DNA from: Seminavis robusta
Taxonomy: Eukaryota; Bacillariophyta; Bacillariophyceae; Naviculales; Naviculaceae
Assembly: GCA_903772945.1 (NCBI GenBank)
Contig: CAICTM010000478.1
Coordinates: forward strand, 1 to 64,000
Reading direction: 5' to 3'
DNA: 64,000 bases
Shown: piece by piece, positions 1 to 13,105 of the stretch
How positions within the stretch are numbered: position 1 is the stretch's first letter
Layout of the letters: every line of letters begins with the position of its first letter
Made by a program: the position numbers and the translations under genes
Notes under the pieces: generated by a model
What the model was told of the DNA's origin: nothing
Database searches by the model: none
Seen by the model: only the letters and a program-made list of their open reading frames with translations

Positions 1-2360
1 AAATATAAATAAGATATTAGAGGAGATCTGAATCTACTTTGTGCTATTCCGTCACCTTTCACTTGGCATGTCTGAATCCAAAGCGGCTCTGAGAGGGGAC
101 TCGAGGTCAGCCGAATGGGGATCTTGAGGGTTCTAAGGAGATTCGGATGTCATTTGAACGTGAACGAAGTGATATGGAGAATTGACTTCATGGTCGGTGG
201 GCTTCCGAACCTGGAGGTATGAGATAACACCGTCCTGTTGGAGTGGGATTCGTATGTCACCACAAATGATGGATTGGGATTCATTGGTTCTGTATTCAAA
301 CGGTAGGTGCAACTGTGGCACATCGTTGACAACTTACTGGTGATGTCGCAGCTTAGCTGGACAAATGAGATTTTTCTGTAATGACTTCTAAGTTTCAAGT
401 ATTGAGTTGATTAGAAAGTTAGTAATATTTGAATTTTTAGATGTGTGAGTGTGTCGTTCATATTTTTTCGAGCTCAAAGTCACATACATATTGGCTTTTT
501 TTTTTTTTGTTTTGTGTATGGTTCCAAAATCAGTTGAAAACCCTTCGCCGGATATAGTCTCTCCCGAGTCATGTACCACGTAAGCACTTCCCCCAAAGGA
601 ACATGTATCGGCATGGCTGTCAAGTTCAATCCGAGATGATGGCATATGAGTAGCAACGGATCGCAGAGTGCGAACGGCAGAGACTCATGCTCGCCGATTC
701 ATGGCATTGCCTACGCTAGATCCACCATGAACATCAGTCCGGGATCGTTTCTCGGCGTGCAATTCCGAGACTTGGTACTGGGTATCTGACAACTTTGTCT
801 GCAACCAGCCCGCTCTGTCACCATCGCGGCGTCCTAGCCTGCGCTCGTCGCGACGTGAAGCCGACCGACTCATGGGATGAATAATCTCCTGGGTTTGGGT
901 CAAAAAACCCGCCCTCATGGCCCTACCATACGGCCTTCGCCCCTGCCTGCCTCTTCGCCATACCGAGCCTTGGACTACCACCGGCCACGTCCTCGCCTCT
1001 TCCACCACTCGCGCGCCTCGACCACGTTGCCAGAAGCAGAGAATATTTCTTGTGGGTCGTGTGGGTTCAGCGACATCAAGTTGCTCGGTTAAGTAATTCA
1101 TAGCCTCCTGGAACCTCTCGCGTAGATGCGGAGTCGCTTGAATGACGGACTTGACGGTCTTGAGGTTTGGGTATGTAATGCCGGACAGAAGATTGCGAAT
1201 CTTGCGGCTCACAGTAAAGGTTTCACCAGAGGTTTCCAGATCGGTGAATGCCTTGGTAAGCCTTTCACAGTAGCGCCCAAAAGTGAAGTTGCGGGACCTC
1301 CCATCAAAGAAAGTAGATTCATCCGCCGAATCCGACACCTGGAAAATCACCAAAAGGACTTCAGCCAAGAAGCTGCTCGAGCCGTTCTTTGCGCTTGCAC
1401 AAACGTTGGACCCATGCCAACCAGGCCACGGGGGTAACCTACCGAATGAGGCCCAAACAGCTTGATTGTCTTGTGACGAAATGAGGTGCGCATGTCTTGT
1501 TCTTCGGACCAATTCTTCAGGATGCTGATGGAAAGGCCAAAACCTGGGTTCAGCCTCATCTGCGGTGTCGGTATCAAGTTCTCCTGGCAAAGTGACTTTG
1601 GATCCGTAACATAAGCCAGAGGGCACCGCCAACGCCTCGCTTTACATTCAGAACATGTCAATAACCTCCAGAATCGTCGACATCTTCGACCTTCCAAGAG
1701 TTGGGGAGGATCCGCAACATCATCTCTTCTCGTTCGGACTCGTATAAAGTCCCAAACTCTATTCAGATCTCGCCAAACTGGCTTGTTGGGAGTGAACTCA
1801 CGCTGGATTCGTGTCAGTTGAAACTTGTAGAACCGTATGTTGTCTGAGTCGCTTCTCAAAGGACAAATCCCAGCTGTCGTCCACGGTGGGAACTTCTCTG
1901 GGCATAACATGCTGCGGCAGCTTCATCAGTAGGCTGCGCCGCAATGGCTGATTGTGAATGGTACCCCTGGTTTCCTCACGTTCTCGCAGATGCTCTTAGA
2001 TCGACATCGGTAAAGGTATCGAGTGAGACGAAGGCATCCAATCCTTGATCATTCAATGCTGTCCTCGTGGCTAATTCGGCAATACCGATGGTATTCTGTA
2101 GATAGTTGTTCATGGCTGCAAGATTGCCTGCCATATTCGCCTCCAATTACTTCTTCTCTTGCGGTATCACTTGGATGAGCAACAGTTGTTGGGTCTTCTT
2201 CTCTGCTCCTATTCCAACAGCAAACTGTACACACCCAGACAAGTAAGGCTGTATTCCACGGAATGAGCTCTGCACACCCAGTCTGTGGCAGTCTAGGCCA
2301 AAACTCTTGGATCAGGCGTCCCCTCTCCTTTGGCTCAATCGATTTCTTTGGTGACAATGA
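1..2360 (-). mobile_element. Ty1/copia-like retrotransposon fossil (gag and protease-side part of pol)
   Basis: Minus-strand fragments match diatom copia-type elements. A gag-like N-terminal stretch lies near 1980-2110, a gag body with a basic tail near 685-1910, a protease-like motif (ELDSHADT) near 590-630, and the following domain with an IPLQQDGVISYL stretch near 130-320. The element runs off the left window edge, so reverse transcriptase, integrase and any 3' LTR are not visible, and no 5' LTR could be recognised. The reading frame is interrupted several times, so this is an old, inactive copy. The family call rests on motif memory; the borders are approximate. Confidence 0.75.
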
Positions 2361-2469
2361 GGCAGGAATTGATCCAGACTGGAGGGATCAATATTCCAAG
2401 TCCAAACCTCTGCTTCCCACTTGGAAGTCTCTATCTCTCGCTCCACTTGAGAGTGCCCCTTCTTCTTGA

Positions 2470-2830
2470 GAGGTCTTCTGTTGCTATGCCGCTTGGAGGT
2501 CTTCTCTTCTTCTCTTGTTCCTCTGCCGATTACACTGGCAATGAGGATCTCTTCTTCTTCTTGTCGTTCTGTAGCTCCGAAACGGTAGCTTCGAATCGGC
2601 GACAATGGCGCTGCTTCGAATGAACGAACGGATGAACCGTTTGGTTAACAGGCTCCTTCTTCTTCTTCTTTCTTCTCGATCACAACGACAATGGGATATG
2701 ACCGTCGCTTCGAACGAACGGTAGCGTCGTCGTCTTCTTCTCGTCGTCGTTCGAACAGTAGCTTCGAACGTATCTTCTTCTTGTGCTTGTCGAACGGCCG
2801 ATCTCTTCTATCGATCGCTAGCTAGGGTAG
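2470..2830. repeat. CTTCTT-rich tract with iterated GCTTCGAACG-type units
   Basis: Pyrimidine-rich CTTCTT runs alternate with recurring variants of a GTAGCTTCGAACG unit, near 2584, 2611, 2706 and 2757. No credible gene is visible. No terminal inverted repeats were found, so it is listed only as a simple or degenerate tandem repeat. It lies between the retroelement fossil and the LRR gene. Confidence 0.45.
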
Positions 2831-3193
2831 TAGCTTCCACGCCTGATAAGCCGAAAAAGGCTGATGGTGGTGATAAAGAGGTTGCTATAGAGTTGTGTTA
2901 CTACTTGGTTGTTGTGGTTGTGGTTGATTTTAGTAATCTGGTAATCTGGTAACTGGATAGTCATAAATCGCTACCACAGGTCATTTTCGACTGGTCACCA
3001 TTAAAATTTTTAGGTGACCTAATCAAGCATTCGCGTGGATCTTTGCAATTCGCGTTTTCCGGTGGCTCGCACCCTGAAAGCTTCAGACTGCTCTTCAACT
3101 CCTCTGCTCTCATCACAACTTCCTAACATCTACTAGCTAGTATGTAAATAGCGCTCAGAAGTGAAAAAGTGGAATCTAATTCGTTCGTTGACC

Positions 3194-6100
3194 ATGGAGG
3201 GAGATAAAGCAGAGGCGAGAGCGTCCGGTACAATGGAGCCAAGAGAGCCGTCATCTGAAGACAATGCAGGCGCAGGGGATACATCAGAAGATGTCCGCGT
3301 TGTTAATTTGGAAGAACTGGAGCGTGATATCCTGAGCTTAATGGAGCGAGGAGGGGACCAAAACGAGGCGCTGAAGCTTGAAATCCAGGGCTTGATGCTG
3401 AAGCATAAAGGACTTGGTCCCCCCTCGGTGATGGTGTCCAACGACGAAGTGATTGCCAACAAGATGGCCAAGGCAACCGCTCGGCCGATAAATAATCGGC
3501 AAGATGCACCGAGCAATGTGGAACCGGCTTCGATTGGGAACGATCGGGAAAATAGTCGTCCTGAAGTTCGGCAAAGACCAAACGGTAACGTTTTGACACC
3601 CGCTTCTTTGCAACGGCTACCCACCGACATGATGCCCCAGCCAATGCCAGCTCCCGACCTTGGGAGGAATCAAAACGCTCGTACCACTATACCCGGGGCC
3701 TATCCCATGACTACACCCAATGGCCCTGCTGGGGAACAGGAGGATATATCATCGCAACAAGATCCAACACCGTGGGACATCACTGGATCGGTCCCAAACG
3801 ACGATGCGAATGCTGGCAACCAAGGAGAATCCAATGACGCCGATTTGGCTGTGGCAGACCCTGTCCCTTTTCAGGGGACGCTTGTGAGCGATGACGACGA
3901 TCAGGAGGCAAGTGCCCATTTTGTCATCATGGCAAAGCCATTGGGATTCCTTTCCAGGTGGCAGAAACCAATTATTGCTTGTGCCATTCTAGCCATTATT
4001 ATTGGACTTGTGGTGGGTATTACCTGTGGGTCAGGAGCTTGCTCAGAAGGAAAAGTTCAGCTTGTCACGCAGTCTCCAACAGCTGCTCCGACAGGATCTC
4101 CTACGGCGTCACCCACTGCCAATATTTTGGGCACTCTCCCCCAATACACATTGAACGCCCTCGCGGACCCTACCACCAATCAATCTCTCGCCTATCAATG
4201 GGTCCTAGGCGACCCAGACCATCAGACTTACTCAGAGTATCGATTGATGCAGAGGTTTGTGCTGGCCATGCTCTACGCTTCGAGGAATGGAACGCTGCCT
4301 GACTATGGCTCAAATGAGTGCTTTTGGTTTGACGTCAACGCCACCAAACTTGATCAAATGGATCCATCGTATACCGACGAAGCATGCGCACAAGACGGCA
4401 CAATCGAGCTTCTGGTCCCTTTGCACGGCAGTGTGCGAGGGAAAATTCCGCCAGAGATGGGACTCGTGACGTAAGTGACTCTTGAAGGAACTATGGAGTA
4501 CTGTATGGCGTTCCTACATGTACAATGATCAGCTGCTTATTCAAGCGTTCCTTTTCCTGCAGTTCACTCCTCGCGATTGATCTCTCCGACCAGGAGATTA
4601 GTGGAACCATCCCGTCTTCAATTGGCGACCTAACCCTTCTCCGCGATCTCAACCTCGACAATCTGGAACTTTCGTCAACACTGCCTACTGAACTTGGCAA
4701 CTTAGCTTCGCTCCGCCGTTTCCAGATGTTTGATGGCAGCATCACTGGGGAAATTCCTTCAGAGCTGGGAAGAGCTTCGGGGCTCGTCCTTTTCAATTTG
4801 ACAGACGGTGATCTTGAAGGCAGAGTCCCCTCAGAGATTGGGTTGCTCACGAATCTTTTTTACCTAGATCTGACCCGAAACGAGTTGAATTCCACAGTGC
4901 CCACGGAGATTGGGCAATGCCAATGTAAGTTCTGCCATGTTGCACTCCTTGAAGCACGGTACCGTTCGATTTGTACTTATCAGTGTGCGTATCCATAGCA
5001 TTGGCTTCATTGAACATTAGTTGGAACGATCTCACAGGCGCGATACCGAGTGAGATCGGCCACCTGTCCAACCTTGTTGACTTCCAAATCTTCCAAAACG
5101 ATCTGAGCTCCAGCATCCCTACAGAGATCGGGGAGTTGTCAAGCATACAAGTTTTCAATGTCGAGAACAACCGAAGAATGGAGCTTGGGATCCCAACGGA
5201 GATTGGCATGCTAAGCAGTAAGTTCCTGCGCACTGTGAACACGGGTTAACATTCTTGCATTGCCTCCTCATTCCTCCTACAATGGCCGCCTTTGTTGCCC
5301 TTGACAGCTTTGAAAGAATTCCATATCATTGACAATAACAACATGTATGGATCCATTCCCAGCGAGATTGCCAGATGCTCCAACTTGGAAATATTCAGGT
5401 GCGTGAAGACAAAGCTTCGGCATGCAATCTTCTAGTCACACTGAAACGGAATTCACCACCTCCTCTGCGCTACTAACTTCATGCAACAGAGCGAGAGAAA
5501 CCAAGCTGTCTTTCACCATTCCGAGCGAGATTGGCCTGCTGAAGAAGCTAACATTTTTTGACATGTTGCACACTGCAATCTTTGGGACAATTCCAACTGA
5601 AGTTGGTGTGATGAAGTGTAAGGGCTTCTTTTGCCGTTCCACATTTTCGCTTCTGAGCATGGCAACTCAACTGTTTCACGACCCCAACCCTCGTTTACGC
5701 AGCCTTGGTGAATTTCAATACCCGAGACACTACAATCACGGGCCCGATTCCATCAACACTTGGGTTGCTAAAAGGTGAGAATGCCCCGAGTCGAGTCAAA
5801 AGGAAAGCTGGGCATCGGTACCAACTAGCTAGCTCGACTAACTGTCCACTACTTCTTTCCACTCAGACTTGAACGAGCTTGACATCATCTCTTCTCTGAT
5901 GACAGGAACAATCCCAACGGAGTTGGCATTGACCAAACTAACTCGGCTCAGCTGCGTGAGAAACTTCTTCTCAGGAACCCTTCCAAGTGAGCTCGGAGTC
6001 TTGACGGATATGAGTGTAGGTACACGCGTCCGGACCCATGCCCGCCCCTCTTCCGCAAACGCTGACCTGATCACCGCTTCCTCGTGCTTTAAAACCAGGA

Positions 6101-6536
6101 CTTCAACTTTGAAAACAATTTACTCACAGGAAGACTGCCTTCGGAGCTTGGCAGATACTCGAGTAGTAAGTTGGAATGTGCAACTTGTGTTGGTTCTTTC
6201 GTCCCCGAGGATCCTCCCACTGACGCGTGAGTTTGGTTTCCACAATTTTTTGCACCAGATTTGGATTTCCTTGTTTTGCATTTCAATTCACTGACTGGGT
6301 CTATTCCGTCCGAGTATGGTTTAATGACAACTGCCAAGAAAATACAGTTGCACACCAATCTGCTAACGGGCGAAATCCCCGATTTCTCTAACTTTACCGA
6401 CCGGCTGGAGAAGATTGAGCTGAGCAGGAACATCAACCTGACCGGATCGTTTCCTGACAACGTGTGTGGAATTCGAGAGCTTTCATTCAGCTGCGACCCC
6501 GACGTGCTTTGTGGCTGTTGGTGTCCTTGCAACTAA
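3194..6536 (+). CDS. Leucine-rich-repeat single-pass membrane protein (receptor-like), nine exons
   Basis: Predicted exons are 3194-4470, 4563-4924, 4999-5217, 5308-5398, 5490-5617, 5703-5774, 5867-6015, 6099-6165 and 6259-6536. All introns are GT-AG with compatible phases, giving about 880 aa. The start is the first ATG, in an ACCATGG context. The N-terminal ~255 residues are acidic, Pro/Asn-rich and probably cytosolic. One hydrophobic helix lies at about 258-280, followed by a Ser/Thr/Pro linker. A capping region (tyrosines around DPDHQTYSEY, then a Cys pair) precedes about 12 plant-type LRRs of the GxIPxExG type, and the tail is Cys-rich (CGCWCPCN). No kinase domain is present. Expanded families of this layout are known in pennate diatoms; ligand and role are unknown. 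Introns fall repeatedly at the same point of the LRR, as expected from exon-wise repeat duplication. Confidence 0.9.
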
Positions 6537-6716
6537 TAACTAGTTAGCCAGAAAGGGCTGACATTTATGCATTGAGCATTGGTACCCACTACATGTAGTA
6601 GGCCGCCTCCTCTGTTTGATGTTGCGTGCCACAGCTGCATGCATCCAAAAATTAGACTACAGACATGTCTATAATCGCATCTAGCTAGCTTAGCAGAATG
6701 GTTGGGTGTGGCCGTT

Positions 6717-8357
6717 CTAGGCAGTTCCGACAGTGTCCTTGGCGTCAAAGGTGAACCCAGCACCACTTTCTTTCCTGGTGTACCGGACCTCTCGGTAGTC
6801 ATCAGGGCCAGCTGGGAAGGCTCCCTTGCGATTGTTTGTGGAGTGGTCATAAATCATCTACGAGTGGCAGCAACGTAGAGGAAGAAACAAAAAGTCAGTA
6901 AGCAAAAAAGCACATCACAACAAATTTCGTCGCTGGTCCCAGATAACAACGGTAGGCCCTTTACGTACCTGATTGGTCGCAATGTAGTCCTCCACAGATT
7001 GATCATAGACACCCGCCAGTTTGGCCATTTGTCGACAGTAGTCCCATTGCTGTGCTCCCAGATAATGTGTATCTTGGATCCGGCCATTTTGTGGTCCCTT
7101 GGCACCTCCCGACACGGCATCCCGTTCGGCCGCTTGGAGTCGTTCTTCGAGCGGTGGAAGTTGATTGTTGTGGACCGTGTATTGGGCATGTACCGCTTCG
7201 GCTTGGAACTCGACTTCGGGAAAGGGTACCACACTGTGTGGAATGCCCAAAAAAGATACCGTAGGATACCGTGCATGCCACAGCTGTTCGTAAAGTGGCA
7301 TGACCCGTCGTTCTCCCGGAACACACTGGACTGGTTCATCATCATTGTTGTCATTGTTGTTGTTGAGAAAGGGGAAATCATAGTCGTATCCCGTGCAGAA
7401 AATGATACAATCCACCGTGGGAAAGAGTGTATTGCAATTTTGAAACTGCGCGGTTCCGTCTTCTTGAATTCCCACCGTCAATGGCACCCAGGTGATATTA
7501 TCGAGTGTCTCGGGAGTGCCATCGGACAGCGTACAAGTGGAATCCGACAGATAGACGTGTTGGGCATGCGCCCCAATTTCGCGTGCCAAATCCGATCCAC
7601 TGGCACGTCCTCCAATGCACAAGACGCGTTGTCCGACAAAATCAGCGGGATTGTCGTATTCGACGGAATGCAGTATTCGCCCTTGATAATACTCGTGCAA
7701 TCCTTGTAGTGGGGGAAATGCCGGTTTGGAATAATGGCCATTGCAAATGCAGACAGCGTCGAATATTTCGGATTCTTCTTCATTATTGTTGTTGTGTTTC
7801 CATGCGAGCCGTATTTGGGGCCAATCTTCTTCACTGCTAGTGGTGGGCGAGAGCGCCGACTTGCTGTCTTTCAAGACTTGCAATTGCGACACTTGACAAC
7901 CGTACCGAATGAATTTGTCAAGTCCAAACTGTGTCTGATATTCCAACAAGTATTCTTGGACTTGTTGATGCGTCACAAAACTTCTATCGAGTGGCATTTT
8001 CCACGGAAATTCTCGAAATTGCATAATTTCCTTGGGGAGATTGGTGCGGAGTCCTCGATACATGGGTTTGGTTTTTTTCGTATTGGCTTGTTGCTTCGTT
8101 TGATAACACCAGACCCCGCCACTCTGGGATTCCTGTTCCAATACGACAGGTTCCATGCCATGCCGCGAAAAGACTTGTGCCGCGGCCAATCCCGACGATC
8201 CAGCTCCGATAATGGCCACCTTCGGTGCCATGGGGGACACAGAGGACATGATGATGGATAGTAATAATACTAGAAACAAGAATGATCTGGCCTTGGATGA
8301 TACTGACTGGGATAATGATGGTACGTGCATGCCCAAGGTAGGTTGGGAAGCGAACAT
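6717..8357 (-). CDS. Flavin-containing monooxygenase-like protein
   Basis: Two exons (8357-6969 and 6857-6717, GT-AG intron, phase 0) give about 509 aa. An N-terminal hydrophobic stretch (about 26-37) suggests a signal anchor or targeting peptide. The FAD dinucleotide motif GAGSSG is at 51-56. The second, NADPH-side glycine motif (GGRASGS) lies at about 249-255, and the FMO-type CTGYDYDFPFL is at 321-331. FLGIPHSVVPFP at 369-380 sits where class B monooxygenases carry conserved C-terminal motifs. Family members oxygenate soft nucleophiles (S or N) using NADPH and O2; the substrate here is unknown. The closest layout I recall is the plant FMO GS-OX group. The C-terminal exon is rich in charged residues and has no recognisable domain. 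It is convergent with the LRR gene, with only about 180 bp between stop codons. Confidence 0.86.
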
Positions 8358-8924
8358 GAGAGGAGTGGAGTACTAAATGGAACTCTCACGAAAAAAGAGT
8401 GTGATTGAGATTGGATTCCACTGGACGCACTCGACTCGACTTGCCAGTCTTTCCCTCTGCTGGCAACAGATGGAGTGGCAATGGTCTATGCAGACAGATG
8501 AGGACGTATGCTTTGTGTATCATCGGCAGTTTGAGTGGTTCCAACAAGGATCTTCCCGTCCACAAAGGGTATCTTTTGTGTGGCTTGGGAAGGGTCCACT
8601 GCTTCCGGAATCGAGAAGGAACTACGTGTGCTGAGGGTATCATTTGGTTGGGTATGCCTCATGCTGAATTTTACTACGTATAATATGCAACCATTTTATA
8701 CCCCTAATGTAAGAACCTAGAACCTTCGAGAAGATATTGAAAACGCGAACTGGAATGGTCACACTGGATACCATTCTGGACAACAAGCCAAATTCACAGC
8801 CATCACTTACTTTGCTTGTTGTCTTCATCACAATTGCAACACTTTTTTTAGTTGGTGTGTTTCTACCTCCCATTATCTCACACACTCTTTCTTAAACAAA
8901 TCTTATACCAACCAACCATCTACC
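8358..8924. other. Intergenic region between divergent FMO and carrier genes
   Basis: No ORF with a recognisable domain is present. The last ~40 bp before the carrier start are A/C-rich (ACCAACCAACC), as is common in front of diatom ATGs. It presumably holds the promoters of both divergent genes; no specific operator is visible. Confidence 0.5.
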
Positions 8925-10246
8925 ATGTCGCTAGAATTGAAAAAGCCCAACTTGATCGAATCCATTGTGCTTGGAGGAGCAAGCTGTATCTTCACAGTCA
9001 ACTTTACCCATCCCATTGGTGAGTGTATGGAAGATTCCTTCGATTCGATTCGTCGAGATAATGAAGCCATGTTGAATGAATCGAATCTCACAATTGTTAT
9101 CTACCATACTACCCCTTTTTTTCATTCATGCATTCATTGCAGAAACCGTCAAGACTCGCATGCAAGTGACGGGAAATGGTTTGGGAACCGTCGTCAGCTC
9201 TCTTGTCAAAACCGAAGGAGTCACTGCCTTTTGGAAGGGCATTGCCTTTGCATGGGGTCGTGAGGGATCTTATGCTTCCATCAAATTGGGCGCTTACGGG
9301 GTATGTTACATTTTGATCATTCAGTATGACAAGAAAGATCCTTTTGGTCACCACTGACTGGCTAACAATCTGCTCCATTTATTCTCTTCCTGCTACCTTT
9401 TTCTTATAATATTAATATTATAGCCCGTCCGTGATGCCCTTGGTGCTGGAAAGGATGCTCCCTTTTACATGAAGTTTTTGGCCGGCGCCATTACTGGAGG
9501 TACCGGATCCGTCATTGGAAATCCATTTGATGTCATGAAAACTTTGGCACAGGCCAACAAGGAAAAATCAGCACCTCTCATGACATTGGTCGGAAACATG
9601 TACCGTGATCAGGGTGTTGCTGGGTTCTACCGTGGTGTGGGAGCCAATGTCGCCCGTGCATGCGTCTTGAATGCCACCAAAATGGCATGCTACGATATTG
9701 CCAAAGGATGTACGTTGTTGTGCCACGAAACGAAAAAACTACGAAACAAAACGACTCTTTTGTTTGTTTATTTGGACAAAGCTAACAGCATCTTTTTCTT
9801 CCAATGCCCTTTTTTAGACGTTGTCGACGCCACCGGATGGGGACGAAAGGACCCTCGTACCGTCTTTGCTTCTGGTATGGTCGCTGGAATTGTGAGTGAA
9901 AAATTCTCAATTGATTCTGTTTGGATTGTGCATAATTGATTGCTTGTCGCCATGGGAACTCATCTATCTATATTGACCGTTTCTATATTTTTTCTCTGCA
10001 AAACAGTGCATGACTGTCACCGTCTCTCCCTTTGACCGTATCCGTACGTCTCTCATGAATCAACCCACCGACAAAAAACTCTACACTGGATTCGTCGACT
10101 GCTTTGTCAAGACCATCCAAGCCGATGGTCCAACATCCTTGTGGAGAGGATTCATCCCCATTTGGGCACGATTTGCCCCCACTGCCACCATTCAACTGTT
10201 GACTCTGGAGACCCTCTACTCGTACTTTGGATACGCCAGTCTCTAA
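8925..10246 (+). CDS. Mitochondrial carrier family (SLC25) protein, five exons
   Basis: Predicted exons are 8925-9018, 9143-9300, 9424-9709, 9818-9891 and 10007-10246. All introns are GT-AG in consistent phase, giving 283 aa, normal for the family. The three tandem ~95-residue repeats each carry the carrier signature: HPIETVK, NPFDVMK and SPFDRIR. The usual glycine-rich matrix segments are present ([24 protein letters not shown]). It is an inner-mitochondrial-membrane transporter. The overall pattern is nearest to dicarboxylate/oxaloacetate/UCP-like carriers, but the substrate contact residues were not resolved, so the substrate is open. The start has C/A-rich leader sequence and matches the usual short N-terminus. 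Confidence 0.93.
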
Positions 10247-11157
10247 ACGAACATACAACATCATTGGATGTATGTTGTGTTTTGCCGGTGCGCGGCGAGA
10301 GAAAACCACAATGGAGAATTATTGGAGATGAGGACGTGCATGAAGCAGAGCGTGGGGAATTGATTGATTGATTCGATTCAGTTGGCTTCAACGGCCTCCA
10401 TGCTTTTGAACGAGAATTCTTGTCCACTTGACCTGGCGCAATCATTTTAGCAAGAACGGAGTAGAGAAGAATTGCCGGTGTAGATGTTGTATAGCCGAGT
10501 GAGTAGAACTGATACATGAACATAAGAAAACGTAGGAATAACCAATCGACTGTTTACATGTACTGCCAATGCAACTTTATCAATCAAGAGTCCATCCACC
10601 AACCCGCCCATGACAGGTACTACCATCGTTGTTTATTGGAAGTGCTCAATGTAACCTGTGGCCATTGTTGAGCCTTGTCTTGCCATTCTTGTCTTTTTAA
10701 AATCATGGGGTAGACAGCTGTATTGGACCCCCTAGCACTCCCGCGGCTGGATGGATCACACTGGATACAAGTTACTCAGTACTAGTAGCTGGAAGAAAGA
10801 TTGATCAATACGGTACCATGGTCGTCAACCCATCGATTTTCCTTTCAACAATCAACGCTCCAACATTGCAATGACCATGCTCAGATGGATAACGCACCCT
10901 GGCAACAATCCACCATAGCTCCGTCCGAACATGTTTGGTAACTCTGCGGACTGAATTGCAGAAGGAATTTGGAACTTCAACTAAGAAAAATGTTTGTTGC
11001 CACACAGCATCGACGAAATCGATGCCACCTGGAAGGAACCCAACTGATGTCATCGCGAAGCTTCAACTTGGAGGTTGTCTTTCAGTATCTTTTGACGCGC
11101 TCCATCTTCCTTCCACAATCTATCCACCAGTCGGTTTTCTAATATTCTATCACCACC
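10247..11157. other. Intergenic region, no gene seen
   Basis: Only short unconvincing ORFs occur. The final stretch before 11158 should contain the promoter and leader of the GSA aminotransferase gene (leader ends CACCACC before ATG). No repeat or RNA gene was recognised. Confidence 0.45.
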
Positions 11158-12645
11158 ATGAAGTTCACAGTCGCTGCCTCCCTTCTTGCCCTTGGCACTG
11201 CCTCCGCCTTTGTCCCTCCTCAGGCTTATGGACGCACCAGTGATGTTGTCCGATCTATGGCCGCCACAGAGACTTCTGTTTACACTTTTGAAAAGAGTGA
11301 AGAAATCTTTGCTGAGGCTCAAACTGTGAGTAAGATTGTGATTTTCTGATTGCCAATTTTGCCTTCCCATCTCACCCTGCATTCTATCTTACTATTATTC
11401 CTTTTTAGTTGATGCCCGGTGGAGTCTCTTCTCCCGTCCGTGCTTTCAAGTCCGTCGGTGGAAACCCTGTTGTCTTTGACAAGGTCAAGGGAGCCTATGC
11501 CTGGGATGTTGATGGCAACAAGTACATTGATTACGTAGGAACCTGGGGACCCGCCATTCTTGGACACGCTGATGATGATGTCCTGGAGGCTGTCAAAGCC
11601 ACAATGGAAAAGGGAACATCCTTTGGTGCCCCCTGCCCTTTGGAAAATGAACTCGCTAAAATGGTCATTGATGCCGTCCCTTCCGTAGAAATGGTCCGTT
11701 TCACAAACTCTGGTACCGAAGCTTGCATGGGAATGATCCGTCTTGTCCGAGCATACACCGACCGAGAAAAGGTTATCAAATTCGAAGGATGCTACCATGG
11801 ACATGCTGATTCTTTCCTGGTCCAAGCTGGATCCGGTGTTGCCACCCTTGGATTGCCCGATTCTCCCGGTGTTCCTGCCTCTGCCACCAAGGCCACATTC
11901 TGTGCCGAATACAACAACTTGGAAAGCGTAAAAGCTATCTTGGAGGACAACAAGGACGAAATTGCCGCCATCATTTTGGAACCCGTTGTTGGAAACTCTG
12001 GTTTCATCAAACCCGACAAGGCATTCTTGGAAGGACTGCGAGAATTGGCCACTGACAATGGAGCTCTCTTGGTATTCGACGAAGTCATGACCGGATTCCG
12101 AGTTGCCTATGGAGGCGCCCAAGAATACTTTGGAGTCACACCCGATGTCACTACCATGGGTAAGGTCATTGAGGAGGTCTCCCCGTTGGTGCTACGGTGG
12201 ACGCAAGGATATCATGGAATGGGTCGCACCTGCTGGACCCATGTACCAAGCTGGAACCCTCAGTGGAAATCCTTTGGCCATGACTGCCGGAATTGAAACC
12301 ATGAAGAAACTCAAGAAGGATGGTGTCTACGAAGAGTTGGAACGCAAGTCCCAAAAACTGGTTGATGGTATCTGCGCTGCTGCCAAAGAGCACGGACACG
12401 CCATCTGTGGAGGTACTGCTGGAGGTATGTTCGGATGGTATTTTACCGAGGGACCCGTCAAGAACTTCCAAGAAGCTACCAAGGCTGATGGAGAGAAATT
12501 TGGCAAGTGGCACCGGATGATGTTGGAGCGAGGAGTGTACTTGGCACCTTCCATGTACGAAGCTGGATTCATGTCCTTGTCACACACAGATGAAGATATT
12601 GAAAAGACAATTGCCATTGCTGATGAAGTGCTTTCCAAGCTGTAA
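11158..12645 (+). CDS. GSA (hemL): Plastid glutamate-1-semialdehyde 2,1-aminomutase, frame interrupted in this sequence
   Basis: A PLP enzyme that converts glutamate-1-semialdehyde to 5-aminolevulinate, the plastid entry step to haem and chlorophyll. Exon 1 is 11158-11325 and exon 2 starts at 11409 (GT-AG, phase 0). The N-terminus is a bipartite plastid signal with the ASAFVP entry motif at residues 15-20. Family landmarks are [33 protein letters not shown], and the PLP lysine in TTMGKVI (Lys codon 12162-12164). Directly after this, two single-base deletions are inferred from the family consensus: one in the GGGLPVGAYGG-encoding glycine run (about 12169-12177) and one about 20 bp later. Reading then continues one frame over, from [11 protein letters not shown] to the normal C-terminus and stop at 12643. 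Everything else is excellently conserved, so consensus error is at least as likely as a pseudogene. Confidence 0.95.
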
Positions 12646-13105
12646 ACAATCTTATACCAAAATCCAACATTTATAAAACAAAATCAACTCCAGCACAGCT
12701 CTTCAGGAAACAAAGCATCGTTTTAGCTAGCGGTGTTGGCAAGTTTCCGGTGCAGGCAAGTGGCAGGAAAGCGAGCTCGGACAGATCGCGTACTCATAGT
12801 CGTCTAAAACCGGAGCTAAGCCGTACCAGGTGCAAGTGGAGTGGTATCAAGCAGGCACATGAAGCACGGATTCAATGAATGGTACGAACGTTTGAGTCAA
12901 AGAAACGAGGGATGGTATCCGCTGCGGATTGTTTCTCAAGCTAGAAAACTTTGTTGTTGAGTGGAAATCTCCACAACGAAATAGAGAGGTCATGCCCAGT
13001 ATACGGTACATATACCGAAGCATGCCGAAGCTTCTGCTTCATACTGCGTTCTATGACAAAACGGGAATTACGGAATTACAGAGTGGTGTCGACTTTTTAT
13101 CTATT
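12646..13105. other. Intergenic region between convergent genes
   Basis: It contains the 3' flank of the GSA aminotransferase gene (an AT-rich stretch near 12650-12680) and the 3' flank of the minus-strand gene ending at 13106. No further gene or repeat was seen. Confidence 0.4.

Noticed and set aside
7003-8261. Long plus-strand frames across the FMO-like gene
   Set aside because: They overlap an unambiguous minus-strand FMO gene with motifs and a supported splice; the plus frames show no domain.
12159-12180. A very short intron explaining the GSA aminotransferase frame change
   Set aside because: GTAAGG...GAG would be only about 18 bp and would remove the catalytic lysine, so it is not plausible.
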